This document shows, piece after piece, positions 25,860 to 35,471 of a stretch of 64,000 nucleotides of DNA. The notes beneath the pieces were generated by a model, which worked only from the letters and a program-made list of their open reading frames with translations, was not told the DNA's origin and ran no database searches. Source of the stretch: Sphingomonas hylomeconis (lineage in GTDB: Bacteria; Pseudomonadota; Alphaproteobacteria; Sphingomonadales; Sphingomonadaceae); the NCBI RefSeq assembly GCF_025370105.1, contig NZ_JANQBK010000001.1, forward strand, positions 558,001 through 622,000. The letters are read 5' to 3'. Position numbers and translations under genes: made by a program. Each line of letters starts with the position of its first letter. The stretch's first letter is position 1.

Positions 25860-27893
25860 TTATTTGTTGAACTTGCCGCCGCTCTCGGCCTTGCTCTTAA
25901 GCAGCTCGGCGACGGTGAAGCCATGTTTCTCGAGCGCCGCGACGATCTTGGGCAGGCCTTCGGTATCGGCCCAGAACATCGGCCCGCCGCGATAGACCGG
26001 CCAGCCATAGCCATAGATCCACACCACATCGATGTCCGACGCGCGCTGCGCCATCTTCTCGTCGAGGATCTTGGCGCCCTCGTTGACCATCGTGTAGAGC
26101 GTCTTCTCGATGATCTCCTGATCGCTGATCTCGCGCTTCTGCAGGTTCGACTTGCTGCGGAAATCCTCGATGATCTCGGCGACGCGTGGGCTCGGCGTGG
26201 GGTTCCGCTTCTCGTCATAATCGTAGAAGCCGGCCTGCTTCTTCTGGCCCCAGCGCCCTTCGGCGGCGAGCGCGTCGCGGATGCTCTCGATACGCGTCGG
26301 ATCGCGGTGCCAGCCGATATCGACGCCGGCGAGATCGCTCATCTGGAACGGGCCCATCGGCATGCCGAATTCGACATGGACACGGTCGATCTGCTCGGGC
26401 GTGGCGCCTTCCATCAGCAGCTTGTTGGCTTCCTGCTGGCGCGGCGAGAGCATGCGGTTGCCGATGAAGCCGGGGCAAACGCCGGAGACGACCGCGACCT
26501 TCTTGATCTTCTTGCCGAGCGCCATGACGGTGGCGAGCACGTCGTCCGACGTCTTGGCGCCGCGTACGACCTCCAGCAGCTTCATCACATTGGCGGGCGA
26601 GAAGAAGTGCATGCCGATCACGTCGCCGGGGCGGCTGGTGACCGCAGCCATCTCGTCGATGTTGAGATAGGAGGTGTTGGAGGCAAGGATCGCGCCGGGC
26701 TTGGCGATCGTATCGAGCTTGGCGAACAGCTCCTTCTTGACGTCCATATTCTCGTAGATCGCCTCGATGATCAGGTCGCAATCGGCGAGTGCGGACAGAT
26801 CCAGCGTGGGGGTCAGCGCGCCCATCGCCGCCTCGACCTGTTCGGGCTTGATGCGGCCGCGCGCGGCGGAACCTTCGTAATTCTTGCGCATCACGCCAGT
26901 GCCGCGGTCGAGCGCTTCCTGCTGCGTCTCGACGATCGTCACCGGGATGCCGGCGGAGAGGAAGTTCATGCTGATCCCGCCGCCCATCGTGCCGGCGCCG
27001 ATCACGCCGACCTTCCTGATCTCGCGCAGCGCGATGTCCGGCGCGATGCCGTCGATCTTGGCGGCCTGGCGCTCGGCGAAGAACAGATGACGCTGCGCGG
27101 CGGACTGGGTGCCCATCATCAGCTTCATGAATTCCTGCCGTTCGAAGGCGATGCCTTCTTCGAAGCTCGATCCGTCGGCGGCTTTCTCGACACAGGCGAT
27201 GTTGGCGGCCGGGGCGTCGAAGCCGCGGAAGCGCTTGCCATTCTCTTTCTTGAACGCGGCGACTGCGTCGGGATCGGCGGTGGCGGTCTTTTCGCTGGCG
27301 ATGGGGAGCGGCCGCACGTCGGCGATGTCGCGTGCGAAAGCGATGGCGTCCTCGACCAGACTGTCTTCACCGGCGAGGCGATCGATCAGGCCGGCGTCGA
27401 GCGCCTTCCTGGCGCTGATCGGATCGCCCTTGGCGGTCATTTCCAGCGCGAGCGGCACGCCGGCGATGCGCGGGATACGCTGCGTGCCACCGGCACCGGG
27501 GAGCAGGCCGAGCTTGACCTCGGGGGTGCCGATCTTCGCGCTCGGCACGGCGATGCGGTAATGGCAGCCGAGCGCGGTCTCGCAGCCGCCGCCCAGCGCC
27601 GTGCCGTGGATCGCGGCGACGACCGGCTTGGTCGAGGCTTCCATCGCGTCGATCACCTCGCCCAGGCCCGGACCGGTCATCGGCTTGCCGAATTCGGTGA
27701 TGTCGGCACCGGCGAAGAAGGTGCGGCCCTCGCAGCGCAGCACCATCGCCTTGACCCCATCGTCCGCGAGCCCTTCGGCGATGCCGGCGGCGAGGCCGGT
27801 GCGCACCGCGCTGCCCAGCGCGTTAACCGGCGGGTTGTTGGAAATGATGACGAGGATATCGCCATGGCGTTCGGTGGTGATCGGACCGGTCAT
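25860..27893 (-). CDS. Fused enoyl-CoA hydratase / 3-hydroxyacyl-CoA dehydrogenase
   Basis: A 677-residue bifunctional beta-oxidation enzyme. The N-terminal crotonase domain (about 1-190) has the oxyanion loop [13 protein letters not shown] and [16 protein letters not shown] with both catalytic glutamates. The central NAD domain begins [15 protein letters not shown] at about residue 297, and the catalytic histidine is in [17 protein letters not shown]-terminal dehydrogenase domain follows. It is somewhat shorter than E. coli FadB (about 730). The AGGAGAG site 6 nt before the ATG fixes the start. No thiolase gene is visible next to it. It probably serves the CoA esters produced by the neighbouring ACAD pair. 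Confidence 0.92.
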   Translation of the reverse strand: MTGPITTERHGDILVIISNNPPVNALGSAVRTGLAAGIAEGLADDGVKAMVLRCEGRTFFAGADITEFGKPMTGPGLGEVIDAMEASTKPVVAAIHGTALGGGCETALGCHYRIAVPSAKIGTPEVKLGLLPGAGGTQRIPRIAGVPLALEMTAKGDPISARKALDAGLIDRLAGEDSLVEDAIAFARDIADVRPLPIASEKTATADPDAVAAFKKENGKRFRGFDAPAANIACVEKAADGSSFEEGIAFERQEFMKLMMGTQSAAQRHLFFAERQAAKIDGIAPDIALREIRKVGVIGAGTMGGGISMNFLSAGIPVTIVETQQEALDRGTGVMRKNYEGSAARGRIKPEQVEAAMGALTPTLDLSALADCDLIIEAIYENMDVKKELFAKLDTIAKPGAILASNTSYLNIDEMAAVTSRPGDVIGMHFFSPANVMKLLEVVRGAKTSDDVLATVMALGKKIKKVAVVSGVCPGFIGNRMLSPRQQEANKLLMEGATPEQIDRVHVEFGMPMGPFQMSDLAGVDIGWHRDPTRIESIRDALAAEGRWGQKKQAGFYDYDEKRNPTPSPRVAEIIEDFRSKSNLQKREISDQEIIEKTLYTMVNEGAKILDEKMAQRASDIDVVWIYGYGWPVYRGGPMFWADTEGLPKIVAALEKHGFTVAELLKSKAESGGKFNK

Positions 27894-27911
27894 TTTTCTC
27901 TCCTACTTGTT

Positions 27912-27929
27912 CCCCGGCGAAGGCCGGGG
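27912..27929. repeat. REP-like hairpin
   Basis: CCCCGGCGAAGGCCGGGG forms a seven-base-pair stem around a four-base loop, in the gap between the serine hydrolase gene and the fused hydratase/dehydrogenase gene. The same core, with one base changed, lies inside birA. Confidence 0.75.
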
Positions 27930-27990
27930 CCCAGGGCCGCTTGGCGCGGCGTTTGTGGTTCTGGGCTCCTGCTTGCGCGGGAGCACGCCG

Positions 27991-29211
27991 TCAGGTCAGT
28001 GCACTGTAGATCAACGTCTTCAACTCTCTGCGGATCGGATACTGGCTGCTGGGCGACAGTTGCGTCATGAACACCATGCTCAGCCGCTCGACCGGATCGA
28101 TGAAGAAGGCGGTGGAAAACATCCCGCCCCAATAATATTCGCCGACCGAGCCGGGCACCATCCCCGGTGCCAGATCCTTGTTGACCGCGAAGCCGAGCCC
28201 GAAGCCGGTGCCGGCCAGCGCCGCTTCGCTGAACAGCGAGCGCGACATCTGCGTCAGATCGCTGTCACCGGGCAGATGGTTGAGCGTCATCAGCTGGAGC
28301 GTCTTGCGGCTGACGATGCGCTGACCGTCGAGCGTCCCGCCGTTCAGGCACATCTGGCAGAAACGATGATAATCGAGCGCGCTGGACACGAGCCCGCCGC
28401 CGCCGGACAGGAACTTGACCGGGCGGCCCCAGGCGCTCTCCGCGCCGCGATCGTACATCACGCGGCCCTTGCCGGGGACGAACGTGTAGCAATCGGTCAG
28501 CCGGTCGAGTTTGTCGGCGGGGACGGTGAAGAACGTGTCGTCCATGCCGAGCGGCGCGAAGATGGCGGTGCGGAGGAAGTCGTCGAACTTCATGCCGGAC
28601 ACGCGCTGCACCACCGCGCCGAGCACGTCGGTAGAGACCGAATAATTCCACGCCTCGCCGGGCGAGAATTCGAGCGGGATTTTGGCCAATGCGGCGACGA
28701 AACCGTCGAGATCGTAATCGCCGTGCCAGTTTTCGAGCTTGCCGGCGCGGTACGCGGCATCGACGCTGGTGCGGTACTGGAACCCATAGGTCAGGCCCGA
28801 CGTGTGGCGCAGCAGATCGACCATGCGCATCGGCTGGCTGGTCGGGCGGGTCTGGAACGGGACCGAGCCGCCGCCGGCAACATACACGCCGATATCCTTG
28901 AATTCGGGCAGCACGTGATGGACCGGCGTATCGAGCGCGACCTTGCCCTGTTCGAGCAGGATCATGAACGCGATCGAGGTGATCGGCTTGGTCATGCTGG
29001 CAATGCGGAACAGCGCGCGCTCGTCGAGTGCCGCGCCGTCCTCGCGCGCCGGGCCCTGGCTGGCGAAATGGACGATCTCGCCATCGCGCGCGACCAGCAC
29101 CTGCGTGTTCGCCAGCTTGCCACTGTCGATATAGCGCTCTTTCAGCAGCGTATCGATGCGAGCGAGCCGCGCGGCATCGAAGCCATGGTTTTCAGGCTTG
29201 GCGATCTTCAT
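27991..29211 (-). CDS. Serine beta-lactamase-like hydrolase (class C/esterase fold)
   Basis: A protein of about 406 residues in the serine beta-lactamase/penicillin-binding-protein superfamily. The nucleophile motif is SMTK (in RIASMTKPITSIAF), and the second motif is YSVS (WNYSVSTDVLG). These are the features of EstB-type esterases and related hydrolases rather than a proven beta-lactamase. No signal peptide is visible, so it is probably cytoplasmic. I placed the start at 29211 (MKIAKPENHGF); an ATG at 29223 is also possible, and the frame extends to 29310. In its acyl-CoA neighbourhood an ester or lactone hydrolysing role is plausible. Confidence 0.8.
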   Translation of the reverse strand: MKIAKPENHGFDAARLARIDTLLKERYIDSGKLANTQVLVARDGEIVHFASQGPAREDGAALDERALFRIASMTKPITSIAFMILLEQGKVALDTPVHHVLPEFKDIGVYVAGGGSVPFQTRPTSQPMRMVDLLRHTSGLTYGFQYRTSVDAAYRAGKLENWHGDYDLDGFVAALAKIPLEFSPGEAWNYSVSTDVLGAVVQRVSGMKFDDFLRTAIFAPLGMDDTFFTVPADKLDRLTDCYTFVPGKGRVMYDRGAESAWGRPVKFLSGGGGLVSSALDYHRFCQMCLNGGTLDGQRIVSRKTLQLMTLNHLPGDSDLTQMSRSLFSEAALAGTGFGLGFAVNKDLAPGMVPGSVGEYYWGGMFSTAFFIDPVERLSMVFMTQLSPSSQYPIRRELKTLIYSALT

Positions 29212-29341
29212 GGTCTGGCCCATACCCCGGTTTCGAACTTTCCTGCACCCTATTGCCTTGAGTGGGGCGGGAATCAACACTAAACGGGTGGGAAGCGGCA
29301 GATAAGCCAAACCCGATGTTCAGATTCTTGGGAGAGACGCC

Positions 29342-31093
29342 TTGGACCAACAACCGCTGATCGCACTCGATCCGTCCTGGCCGGCGGTATCGCTGGCCGA
29401 GGCGCAGGCGATGCTGACCGCACCGGGCACGAAGTTCGAGATGGAGACGATCGAGATTCGCGGCGTGCCGACGCGGGTGTGGAAACATGCCCCGCCGAGC
29501 CTGGCCTGGCTGGCGCAGGCGGCGCGCGCGCACGGTCAAAACCTGTTCACGATCTACGAGGATGAGCGCGTCACGTTCGAGGCCAATTATCGCGCGGTGG
29601 CGACGCTGGCGACGCGACTGCAGGCGATGGGCGTGGTGAAGGGCGACCGCGTCGCGCTGGCGATGCGCAACCTGCCGGAATGGCCGGTGATCTTCTTCGC
29701 CGCCGCCAGCATCGGCGCGATCGTCGTGCCGCTCAATGCGTGGTGGGCGGCGGGCGAGCTCGAATATGGCATCAACGATTCGGGCGCGCGCGTGCTGTTC
29801 GTCGACGACGAACGCTACCAGCGCTTCGTCGAGGCGGCGCCGGCCTTGCCGGCGGTGGAGCGCATCATTGTCGCCCGCGCCTCGACGCCGCTGGAGGGGC
29901 GGGCGTCGCGGCTGGAGGATCTGATCGGGACGCCGCACGATTATGCGACGCTGGACGAACTGCCGTTCCCGCAGGTCGCGATCGACACCGACGACGATGC
30001 GACGATCTTCTACACCAGCGGGACGACCGGCAACCCGAAGGGTGCGCTCGGCACGCATCGCAATTTGATGACCAACATCATGTCGAGCGGTTTTGGCGCG
30101 GCGCGCTCGCTGATCCGGCGCGGCGAGGCGATCCCCGATCCGTCTCCGCGCACCTCGCTGACGGTGATCCCGCTGTTCCATGTGACGGCGTGCAGCGCCG
30201 GGCTGATGGGCGCGGTGGCGAGCGGGTCGACCGCGATCTTCATGCGCAAATGGGATGTCGTGCGCGCGATGGAGATCATCGAGCGCGAGCGCGTGCACAT
30301 GACCGGCGGCGTGCCGACGATCGCCTGGCAATTGCTCGAGCATCCGGAGCGCGCGAAATACGACCTCTCCTCGCTGGAAGTGATCGCCTATGGCGGCGCG
30401 CCGTCCGCGCCCGAGCTGGTGCGGCGCATTCACGAGGAATTCGGCGCGCTGCCCGGCAATGGCTGGGGCATGACCGAGACGATGGCGACGGTGACCAGCC
30501 ATTCGAGCGAGGATTATCTCAACCGCCCGACCAGCGCCGGCCCGCCGGTGGCGGTGGCCGACCTGAAGATCATGGACGATGACGGCGTGACCGAGCTGCC
30601 GGTGGGCACGGTCGGCGAATTGTGGGCGCGCGGGCCGATGGTGGTGAAGGGCTATTGGAACAAGCCCGAGGCGACAGCGGAGACGTTCGTCGACGGCTGG
30701 GTGCGCACCGGCGATCTCGCGCGCGTCGACGAGGAGGGCTTCGTCTATATCGTCGATCGCGCCAAGGACATGATCATCCGCGGCGGCGAGAACATCTATT
30801 CGAGCGAAGTGGAAAACGTGCTCTACGCGCATCCGGCGGTGACCGATTGCGCGCTGATCGGCCTCCCGCATCGCATCCTGGGCGAGGAGCCCGCCGCGGT
30901 GGTGCATCTCGCGCCGGGGATGCAGGCGAGCGAGGCGGAACTGCAGGCCTGGGTGCGCGAGCGGCTCGCCGTGTTCAAGACGCCGGTGGCGATCCGCTTC
31001 GTGCACGAGACATTGCCGCGCAACGCCAATGGCAAGATCCTGAAAAAGGATCTGAAGATGCTGTTCGAGGACCGGGCGAGCGTCGCGGCCTAG
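29342..31093 (+). CDS. Acyl-CoA synthetase (AMP-binding)
   Basis: A 583-residue ANL-superfamily ligase that activates a carboxylic acid with ATP and CoA. The phosphate-binding loop YTSGTTGNPKG is at about residues 224-234, GWGMTETMATV is the A5 motif, GWVRTGDLARVDEEGF is the hinge region, and the catalytic lysine is in NANGKILKKDLK near the end. The start is a TTG at 29342 with GGGAGAG five bases upstream; no nearer ATG fits. It is divergent from the serine hydrolase gene and probably feeds the acyl-CoA genes to its left. Confidence 0.9.
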   Translation: MDQQPLIALDPSWPAVSLAEAQAMLTAPGTKFEMETIEIRGVPTRVWKHAPPSLAWLAQAARAHGQNLFTIYEDERVTFEANYRAVATLATRLQAMGVVKGDRVALAMRNLPEWPVIFFAAASIGAIVVPLNAWWAAGELEYGINDSGARVLFVDDERYQRFVEAAPALPAVERIIVARASTPLEGRASRLEDLIGTPHDYATLDELPFPQVAIDTDDDATIFYTSGTTGNPKGALGTHRNLMTNIMSSGFGAARSLIRRGEAIPDPSPRTSLTVIPLFHVTACSAGLMGAVASGSTAIFMRKWDVVRAMEIIERERVHMTGGVPTIAWQLLEHPERAKYDLSSLEVIAYGGAPSAPELVRRIHEEFGALPGNGWGMTETMATVTSHSSEDYLNRPTSAGPPVAVADLKIMDDDGVTELPVGTVGELWARGPMVVKGYWNKPEATAETFVDGWVRTGDLARVDEEGFVYIVDRAKDMIIRGGENIYSSEVENVLYAHPAVTDCALIGLPHRILGEEPAAVVHLAPGMQASEAELQAWVRERLAVFKTPVAIRFVHETLPRNANGKILKKDLKMLFEDRASVAA

Positions 31094-31104
31094 GCCGCGA
31101 CGCG

Positions 31105-32577
31105 TCAGTGCTGCGCCAGCGTGACCACGCTGGCGACGGCGCGCTGCCAGCCGGCGAGACGCTTGTCGCGCTGCGCGTCGCCGAGGTTGGGCGCGAACGT
31201 CTCGACCGCGCCGCGCATCACGCTGGCCTCCGCCAGGCCGGCGTACAGCCCGCTGCCGACACCCGCCAGCATCGCCGCGCCCAATGCCGTGGTCTCGGCG
31301 AATTTCGGGCGTTCGACGTCGATCCCGAGCATGTCGGCCATGTCCTGCGCCATCCAGTCATTGGCGACCATGCCGCCATCGATGCGCACGCAGTTCCAGT
31401 CCACGCCGTCGGCGGCGAAGGCGGCTTTCAGATCATGCGCCTGGTGCGCCATGGATTCGAGCGCGGCGCGGACGATATGCGCCTTGGAGGTGGAGAAGCT
31501 CAGTCCCGAGATGCTGCCGCGCGCGTCCGGCTCCCACCACGGCGCACCGAGGCCGGACAAAGCGGGCACGAGATAGGTGCCGCCATTATCGTCGACACTG
31601 CGGGCAAGCGCCTCCGTTTCGTGCGCAGTGCCGATCAGCCCGAGCGTGTCGCGCAGCCATTTGATCAGGCTGCCCGCCACGAACACCGAGCCTTCGAGCG
31701 CATAGGAGCGGCGGCCGCCCAGCTGCCACGCGATCGTGGAGAGCAGGCGGTGGCGCGAGGTGGGGGGCGTGGGGCCGGCCTGGGTGAGCACGAACGCGCC
31801 GGTGCCGAAGGTCGCCTTGGTCTCGCCGATCTTGAGGCAGGACTGGCCGATCGTCGCGGCCTGCTGATCGCCGGCGATGCCGCAGATCGGGATCGGTGCG
31901 CCGAACAAGCGGGTCTCGCCGAACTGGCCGGCGCAATCGACGATCTCCGGCAGCGCCTTGCGCGGTGCGCCGAACAATTCGATCAGCCCGTCGTCCCAAT
32001 GCCCGCTGCCGATCGCCATCAAGGCGGTGCGGCTGGCATTGGTCGCGTCGGTGACGTGCAGGCCGCCGGTGAGCTTCCAGATCAGCCACGAATCGATCGT
32101 GCCGATGGCGAGATCGTCCCCGGCCTCCCTGAGCTGCGGCCAATGCTCCATCGCCCAGCCGATTTTCGAGCCGGAGAAATAGGGATCGAGCAGCAGCCCG
32201 GTCTTGGCCTGCACGACGGGCTCGTTGTCCTGCTCCTTGAGGGTGCGGCAGATCGCGGCGGTGCGACGATCCTGCCAGACGATCGCGGGCGCGAGCGGTT
32301 CGCCGGTGCGGCGGCTCCAGAACACGATCGTCTCGCGCTGGTTGGTGATGCCGATCGCGGCGATCGCCTCGGCGCCGCCAGCCTGCTCGACCACCTCGCG
32401 CGCGACGGCCAGCGTCTTCGTCCAGATTTCGGCAGCGTCGTGCTCGACCCGACCGGGCTCGGGATACGATTGCCGCAGTTCCTGCTGCGCGCTGTGCCGG
32501 CAGCTGCCATCGGGGGCGAACACGATCGCCCGGGTGGAGGTGGTGCCTTCGTCGATGACGAGAATCTGGTTCCGCAT
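31105..32577 (-). CDS. glpK: Glycerol kinase (FGGY family)
   Basis: A 490-residue FGGY sugar kinase making sn-glycerol-3-phosphate from glycerol and ATP. The N-terminal VIDEGTTSTRAIVF, ITNQRETIVFW, GDQQAATIGQ and TFGTGAFVLT match glycerol kinases, as does GLGAPWWEPDARG. Some positions (Trp-Trp for the usual Tyr-Trp in GLGAPYW) are divergent. I took the ATG at 32575-32577; the frame runs on upstream to 33240 without conserved sequence. It stands alone, convergent with the acyl-CoA synthetase gene. No glpD, glpF or glpR is visible. Confidence 0.88.
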   Translation of the reverse strand: MRNQILVIDEGTTSTRAIVFAPDGSCRHSAQQELRQSYPEPGRVEHDAAEIWTKTLAVAREVVEQAGGAEAIAAIGITNQRETIVFWSRRTGEPLAPAIVWQDRRTAAICRTLKEQDNEPVVQAKTGLLLDPYFSGSKIGWAMEHWPQLREAGDDLAIGTIDSWLIWKLTGGLHVTDATNASRTALMAIGSGHWDDGLIELFGAPRKALPEIVDCAGQFGETRLFGAPIPICGIAGDQQAATIGQSCLKIGETKATFGTGAFVLTQAGPTPPTSRHRLLSTIAWQLGGRRSYALEGSVFVAGSLIKWLRDTLGLIGTAHETEALARSVDDNGGTYLVPALSGLGAPWWEPDARGSISGLSFSTSKAHIVRAALESMAHQAHDLKAAFAADGVDWNCVRIDGGMVANDWMAQDMADMLGIDVERPKFAETTALGAAMLAGVGSGLYAGLAEASVMRGAVETFAPNLGDAQRDKRLAGWQRAVASVVTLAQH

Positions 32578-32654
32578 GGCCGCCGTGCTAGCCGGGATTA
32601 CAAGCGCTGGGAATGCCGCTAGGGTATCGAGCTGTGGGCGTGAGGGATGGTGCG

Positions 32655-33905
32655 ATGGCGGTGAGCAACGAGACTGTGGTGCCGGCAACGCTGCCGCCCG
32701 GGCCGGCGACCTCGCCGCCCGCCTCCGGTGCATTCGGCCTGCCGCTGGCCGGCGAGGATGCCGAGGACGAGGCGCGCATCGCGCTGCGGCGTGATCGGCT
32801 GCTGGCCGCGTTGACGCTGATTGCCGGCGTCGGCCTGATCCTGGCGACGCCGTTCGCACTGAAGGCGGGTGCGGAATTCTTCCTGCCGACGACCACCGCG
32901 CTGGTGATCGCGGTGGCGCTGATCCCGCTGCTCGAATGGCTCGAGCGGCGCGGCGTGCCGTCCGCGCTGGCGGCGTTGACCTGCGTCCTGCTGTTCCTGA
33001 TCGTCGCCAATATCGCGCTGGCCGCGATCGTCGTGCCGGCGACCGAATTCTTCCGCCTGCTGCCGACGCGGATCGATCGCATCCAGACCAATCTCGCGCC
33101 GTTGCTCGATCTGTATTCGAGCCTCGAGAAATACGCCAACCGCACGCTGCGGCAGATCGCCTCGACGCCGATTCGCCAGGCGCCGACCGCGGGCGTCGCG
33201 CCGCCGAGCTCGATCCTCGAACTTGCCGCGACCTCCGCACCGGCGGTGATCATCCAGATCTTCTTCGGCATCCTGACCGCCTTCTTCTTCCTCTCCGGCT
33301 GGACCAGGATGCGCAAGCGCACGATCACCAGCCGGCAGAGCTTCGGCGGTGCGATGGCCACCGCCCGCGTGATCCAGGACGTGGTCGACGACGTCTCGTC
33401 CTATCTCGGCACGATCACCGCTATCAACATCGTGCTCGGGCTGGTCATCGCCGGGGCGCTCTATGCGCTGGGCATGCCGTTTCCGCTGATGTGGGGCGGG
33501 ATCGTCGCCTTGCTCAACTATGTGCCCTATTTCGGGCCGGTGGTGGCGGCGCTGCTGCTGGCGATCGGCGGGCTGATGACCTTTTCCGACGTGTGGGTCG
33601 CGCTTGCACCGCCGGCGATCATGTATGGCTGCCACCTGATCGAGGCCAACGTGGTGACGCCGCTGATCGTCGGGCATCGCCTGACCATCAACCCGATCAT
33701 GATTCTCATCTCGATCAGCTTCTGGGGCTGGGTGTGGGGCACGACGGGGGCGCTGCTGGCGGTGCCGCTTCTGATCATCATCCAGACCGTGATCGGCGCG
33801 GCGGGCAAGCCGGACATTGCCGGCTTCCTGTTCGAGCATGGCACGCTGACCCAACGCCGGCGTGAAAATGCCGCCGTCGACACGCGTTCTGAGACGGGAA
33901 GTTGA
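32655..33905 (+). CDS. AI-2E/PerM family membrane protein
   Basis: A 416-residue polytopic protein with about eight hydrophobic segments and a long hydrophilic region at residues 140-195. Family-typical segments are ALVIAVALIPLLEWLERRGV, FPLMWGGIVALLNYVPYFGP and HLIEANVVTPLIVGHRLTINP. Members have been proposed as permeases or Na+/H+ antiporters, and the AI-2 exporter name is not proof of function here. The start at 32655 has GAGGGA upstream; the frame extends to 32613. It is divergent from glpK and followed by the tRNA gene. Confidence 0.85.
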   Translation: MAVSNETVVPATLPPGPATSPPASGAFGLPLAGEDAEDEARIALRRDRLLAALTLIAGVGLILATPFALKAGAEFFLPTTTALVIAVALIPLLEWLERRGVPSALAALTCVLLFLIVANIALAAIVVPATEFFRLLPTRIDRIQTNLAPLLDLYSSLEKYANRTLRQIASTPIRQAPTAGVAPPSSILELAATSAPAVIIQIFFGILTAFFFLSGWTRMRKRTITSRQSFGGAMATARVIQDVVDDVSSYLGTITAINIVLGLVIAGALYALGMPFPLMWGGIVALLNYVPYFGPVVAALLLAIGGLMTFSDVWVALAPPAIMYGCHLIEANVVTPLIVGHRLTINPIMILISISFWGWVWGTTGALLAVPLLIIIQTVIGAAGKPDIAGFLFEHGTLTQRRRENAAVDTRSETGS

Positions 33906-33923
33906 TTTGTTGCAAAAAGCGCG

Positions 33924-33952
33924 TTGACAGGGTGCGGCCCCGCGCATAGTGA
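33924..33952 (+). promoter_or_regulatory. Promoter of the tRNA-Asp gene
   Basis: A perfect -35 TTGACA (33924-33929) followed by 17 nt and TAGTGA (33947-33952), or CATAGT at 15 nt spacing, ends about 20 nt before the tRNA. It begins 19 nt after the AI-2E family stop codon. Confidence 0.65.
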
Positions 33953-33972
33953 GCCGCCTCCACGCTTTACAA

Positions 33973-34049
<77 letters not shown>

Positions 34050-34095
34050 CTCCCTTATCGGGAGGGTATTTGAAGGTGGTTTTTCCACATACCCG

Positions 34096-34204
34096 CCGTC
34101 ATCCTGAACTTGTTTCAGGATCCATTTGGCGGCTTGCGGAGCGTTCAGGGCTCGTGCGCTGAGCGTGCGGCACGATGGATCCTGAAACGAGTTCAGGATG
34201 ACGG
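34096..34204. repeat. Palindromic repeat, family A
   Basis: Outer arms CCGTCATCCTGAAC and GTTCAGGATGACGG match the copies at 9433-9524 and 41495-41585; the centre (GGCGGCTTGCGGAGCG and so on) is longer than in those copies. It separates the tRNA from the DUF2842 gene. Confidence 0.92.
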
Positions 34205-34207
34205 CAA

Positions 34208-34432
34208 TTATTGGGAGGGGCGGCGCCAGACGCCGGTTTCCATCCATTGCAGCAGGCGGCGCATCGGCAGCACCCAGAGCCAGATCACGCCGGTGAAGAC
34301 GTAGAAGGCCAGCTGCAGCAGCCAGTGCCAGCCGCCAACCACGTTCGACAGGCTGGCCACGCCGACCACCCAGATCGCCAGCAGCAGCAGGATGAACAAC
34401 ATGCCTGCGGGTTTGCGCCAGGAAGGCGTCAT
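34208..34432 (-). CDS. DUF2842 family small membrane protein
   Basis: A 74-residue protein with two hydrophobic segments, beginning MTPSWRKPAGMLFILLLLA and ending in PMRRLLQWMETG. This is the pattern of DUF2842, a small inner-membrane family common in alphaproteobacteria. Function is unknown. Its ATG overlaps the stop of the 5-formyl-THF cyclo-ligase gene (ATGA form at 34429-34432), so it is translated from the same message. The frame extends to 34483, but the conserved protein starts at 34432. Confidence 0.75.
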   Translation of the reverse strand: MTPSWRKPAGMLFILLLLAIWVVGVASLSNVVGGWHWLLQLAFYVFTGVIWLWVLPMRRLLQWMETGVWRRPSQ

Positions 34433-34971
34433 GGCGTGATCCAGTCTGATTCGGTGGCGATGGCGTGCAACGGCACGTCCCATGGGTCGGCGGGGAGCGA
34501 TTCGACCTGCTGGATGCCCCAGGCGACGCCGACGCGCCAGGCATGGGGGAAGGCGACGAAGGCGCGGTCGTAATGGCCGGCGCCCTGGCCCAGGCGGTTG
34601 AGCGTGGCGTCGAACGCGACCAGGGGGGTGAGGATGATGTCCGGCTGGCGCTCGGCCGCGGTATGCGCGGGCTGGTGCAGGCCGAACGGGCCGGCGATCA
34701 ACGCCGCTTCGGTATCCCAGGCGAGGAAGCGGAGCGGGGTGGCACGGTCGACGACATGCGGCAGGACGATCTCGCAGCCCGCCTCGACCGCGGCGCGGGC
34801 GAGCGGGGCGGGATCGGCTTCGCCGCCCATCGGCACGTAGGAGGCGACGGTCAGCCCGTGCTCCAGGCGATCGAGGAAGGCGGGCGGCACGGCGATGCCG
34901 GGATGCGCCTCCAGCACAAACCGTTCGCGCGTGGCGCGCATGCGGGCGCGGAGCGTCTTCTTATCGATCAT
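34429..34971 (-). CDS. fthfC: 5-formyltetrahydrofolate cyclo-ligase
   Basis: A 180-residue enzyme converting 5-formyl-THF to 5,10-methenyl-THF with ATP. The family motif GQGAGHYDRAFVAF near residue 130, the preceding LVAFDATLNRLG and the N-terminal DKKTLRARMRATR are characteristic. The start at 34971 is chosen because the frame beyond (to 35013) overlaps the 6S RNA end. It lies 25 nt after the 6S RNA, the conserved position of ygfA/fthfC, and is followed by the DUF2842 gene. Its transcription may be read-through from the 6S RNA promoter. Confidence 0.9.
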   Translation of the reverse strand: MIDKKTLRARMRATRERFVLEAHPGIAVPPAFLDRLEHGLTVASYVPMGGEADPAPLARAAVEAGCEIVLPHVVDRATPLRFLAWDTEAALIAGPFGLHQPAHTAAERQPDIILTPLVAFDATLNRLGQGAGHYDRAFVAFPHAWRVGVAWGIQQVESLPADPWDVPLHAIATESDWITP

Positions 34972-34996
34972 GGAATGCGGCCGCAGGGCCAGATGG

Positions 34997-35161
34997 GGTG
35001 GCGGGACCACCATGGCCGTTTGCCTGAATATCCTCTGACGCCAAAAGCATCAGGTGGGGATCATGTACGACAGACCAGGATCTGCGCAGGGACAACCCCC
35101 TAGGAAGAAGAATCGCCTCAGGGATAATCGGTAAGGCTCGTACCGGGCAGTGCCCGCCACC
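34997..35161 (-). ncRNA. ssrS: 6S RNA
   Basis: A 165-nt segment between zapA and fthfC, the conserved ssrS location. Its ends pair perfectly over nine bases: GGTGGCGGG at 35153-35161 with CCCGCCACC at 34997-35005, read on the minus strand. Long internal stems are expected around the centre. A strong sigma-70-type promoter lies immediately upstream. In other bacteria 6S RNA mimics an open promoter and sequesters RNA polymerase holoenzyme in stationary phase. Exact ends are inferred from the closing stem and the -10 position. Confidence 0.8.
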
Positions 35162-35165
35162 GATG

Positions 35166-35194
35166 TATATAGCGTGCAAGCCGCTACTTCTCAA
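35166..35194 (-). promoter_or_regulatory. 6S RNA promoter
   Basis: On the minus strand TTGAGA (35189-35194), a 17-nt spacer and TATATA (35166-35171) end four to five bases before the predicted 6S RNA 5' end. The -35 element is inside the last codons of zapA. Confidence 0.7.
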
Positions 35195-35471
35195 TACTCT
35201 CGGCGAGCGCTTCGAGGCGATCGGCGAGCTTTTCGAGCAGGTCGCCAGCCGCGTCGGCGGCGGGGCGGCGTTCGGCCTCGTCGAGCGAATCGGCGAGCAT
35301 CAGCGCGACGAGCAGCATCGTGCGCTCGCCGTTCATCCCGCCGGTGGCGCGCAGCGCGACGGGCCAGCGCGCATCGAGCAGTTCGCCGAGGCGGCGCAGA
35401 TGATCCTCTTCGCCATCACGGCAGGCAACGATATGGCGGCGATCGCCGATGGTGAGCGTGACCTCGGCCAT
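35184..35471 (-). CDS. zapA: Cell division protein ZapA
   Basis: A 95-residue protein of the ZapA family, which bundles FtsZ filaments at the division septum. The N-terminal VTLTIGDRRHIVACRDGEED and the C-terminal coiled-coil LLEKLADRLEALAESIE match the family in size and layout. Its ATG overlaps the stop of the upstream small coiled-coil gene by one base (TGATG). The 6S RNA gene follows in the same direction. Confidence 0.88.
   Translation of the reverse strand: MAEVTLTIGDRRHIVACRDGEEDHLRRLGELLDARWPVALRATGGMNGERTMLLVALMLADSLDEAERRPAADAAGDLLEKLADRLEALAESIEK

Noticed and set aside
27991..29211. A beta-lactamase conferring drug resistance
   Set aside because: SMTK and YSVS motifs are present, but no signal peptide is seen and the setting is acyl-CoA catabolism. 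An esterase-type hydrolase is more likely.
31105..33240. A 711-residue glycerol kinase with N-terminal extension
   Set aside because: The conserved kinase starts at 32577. The extension is arginine- and serine-rich and overlaps the divergent AI-2E family gene.
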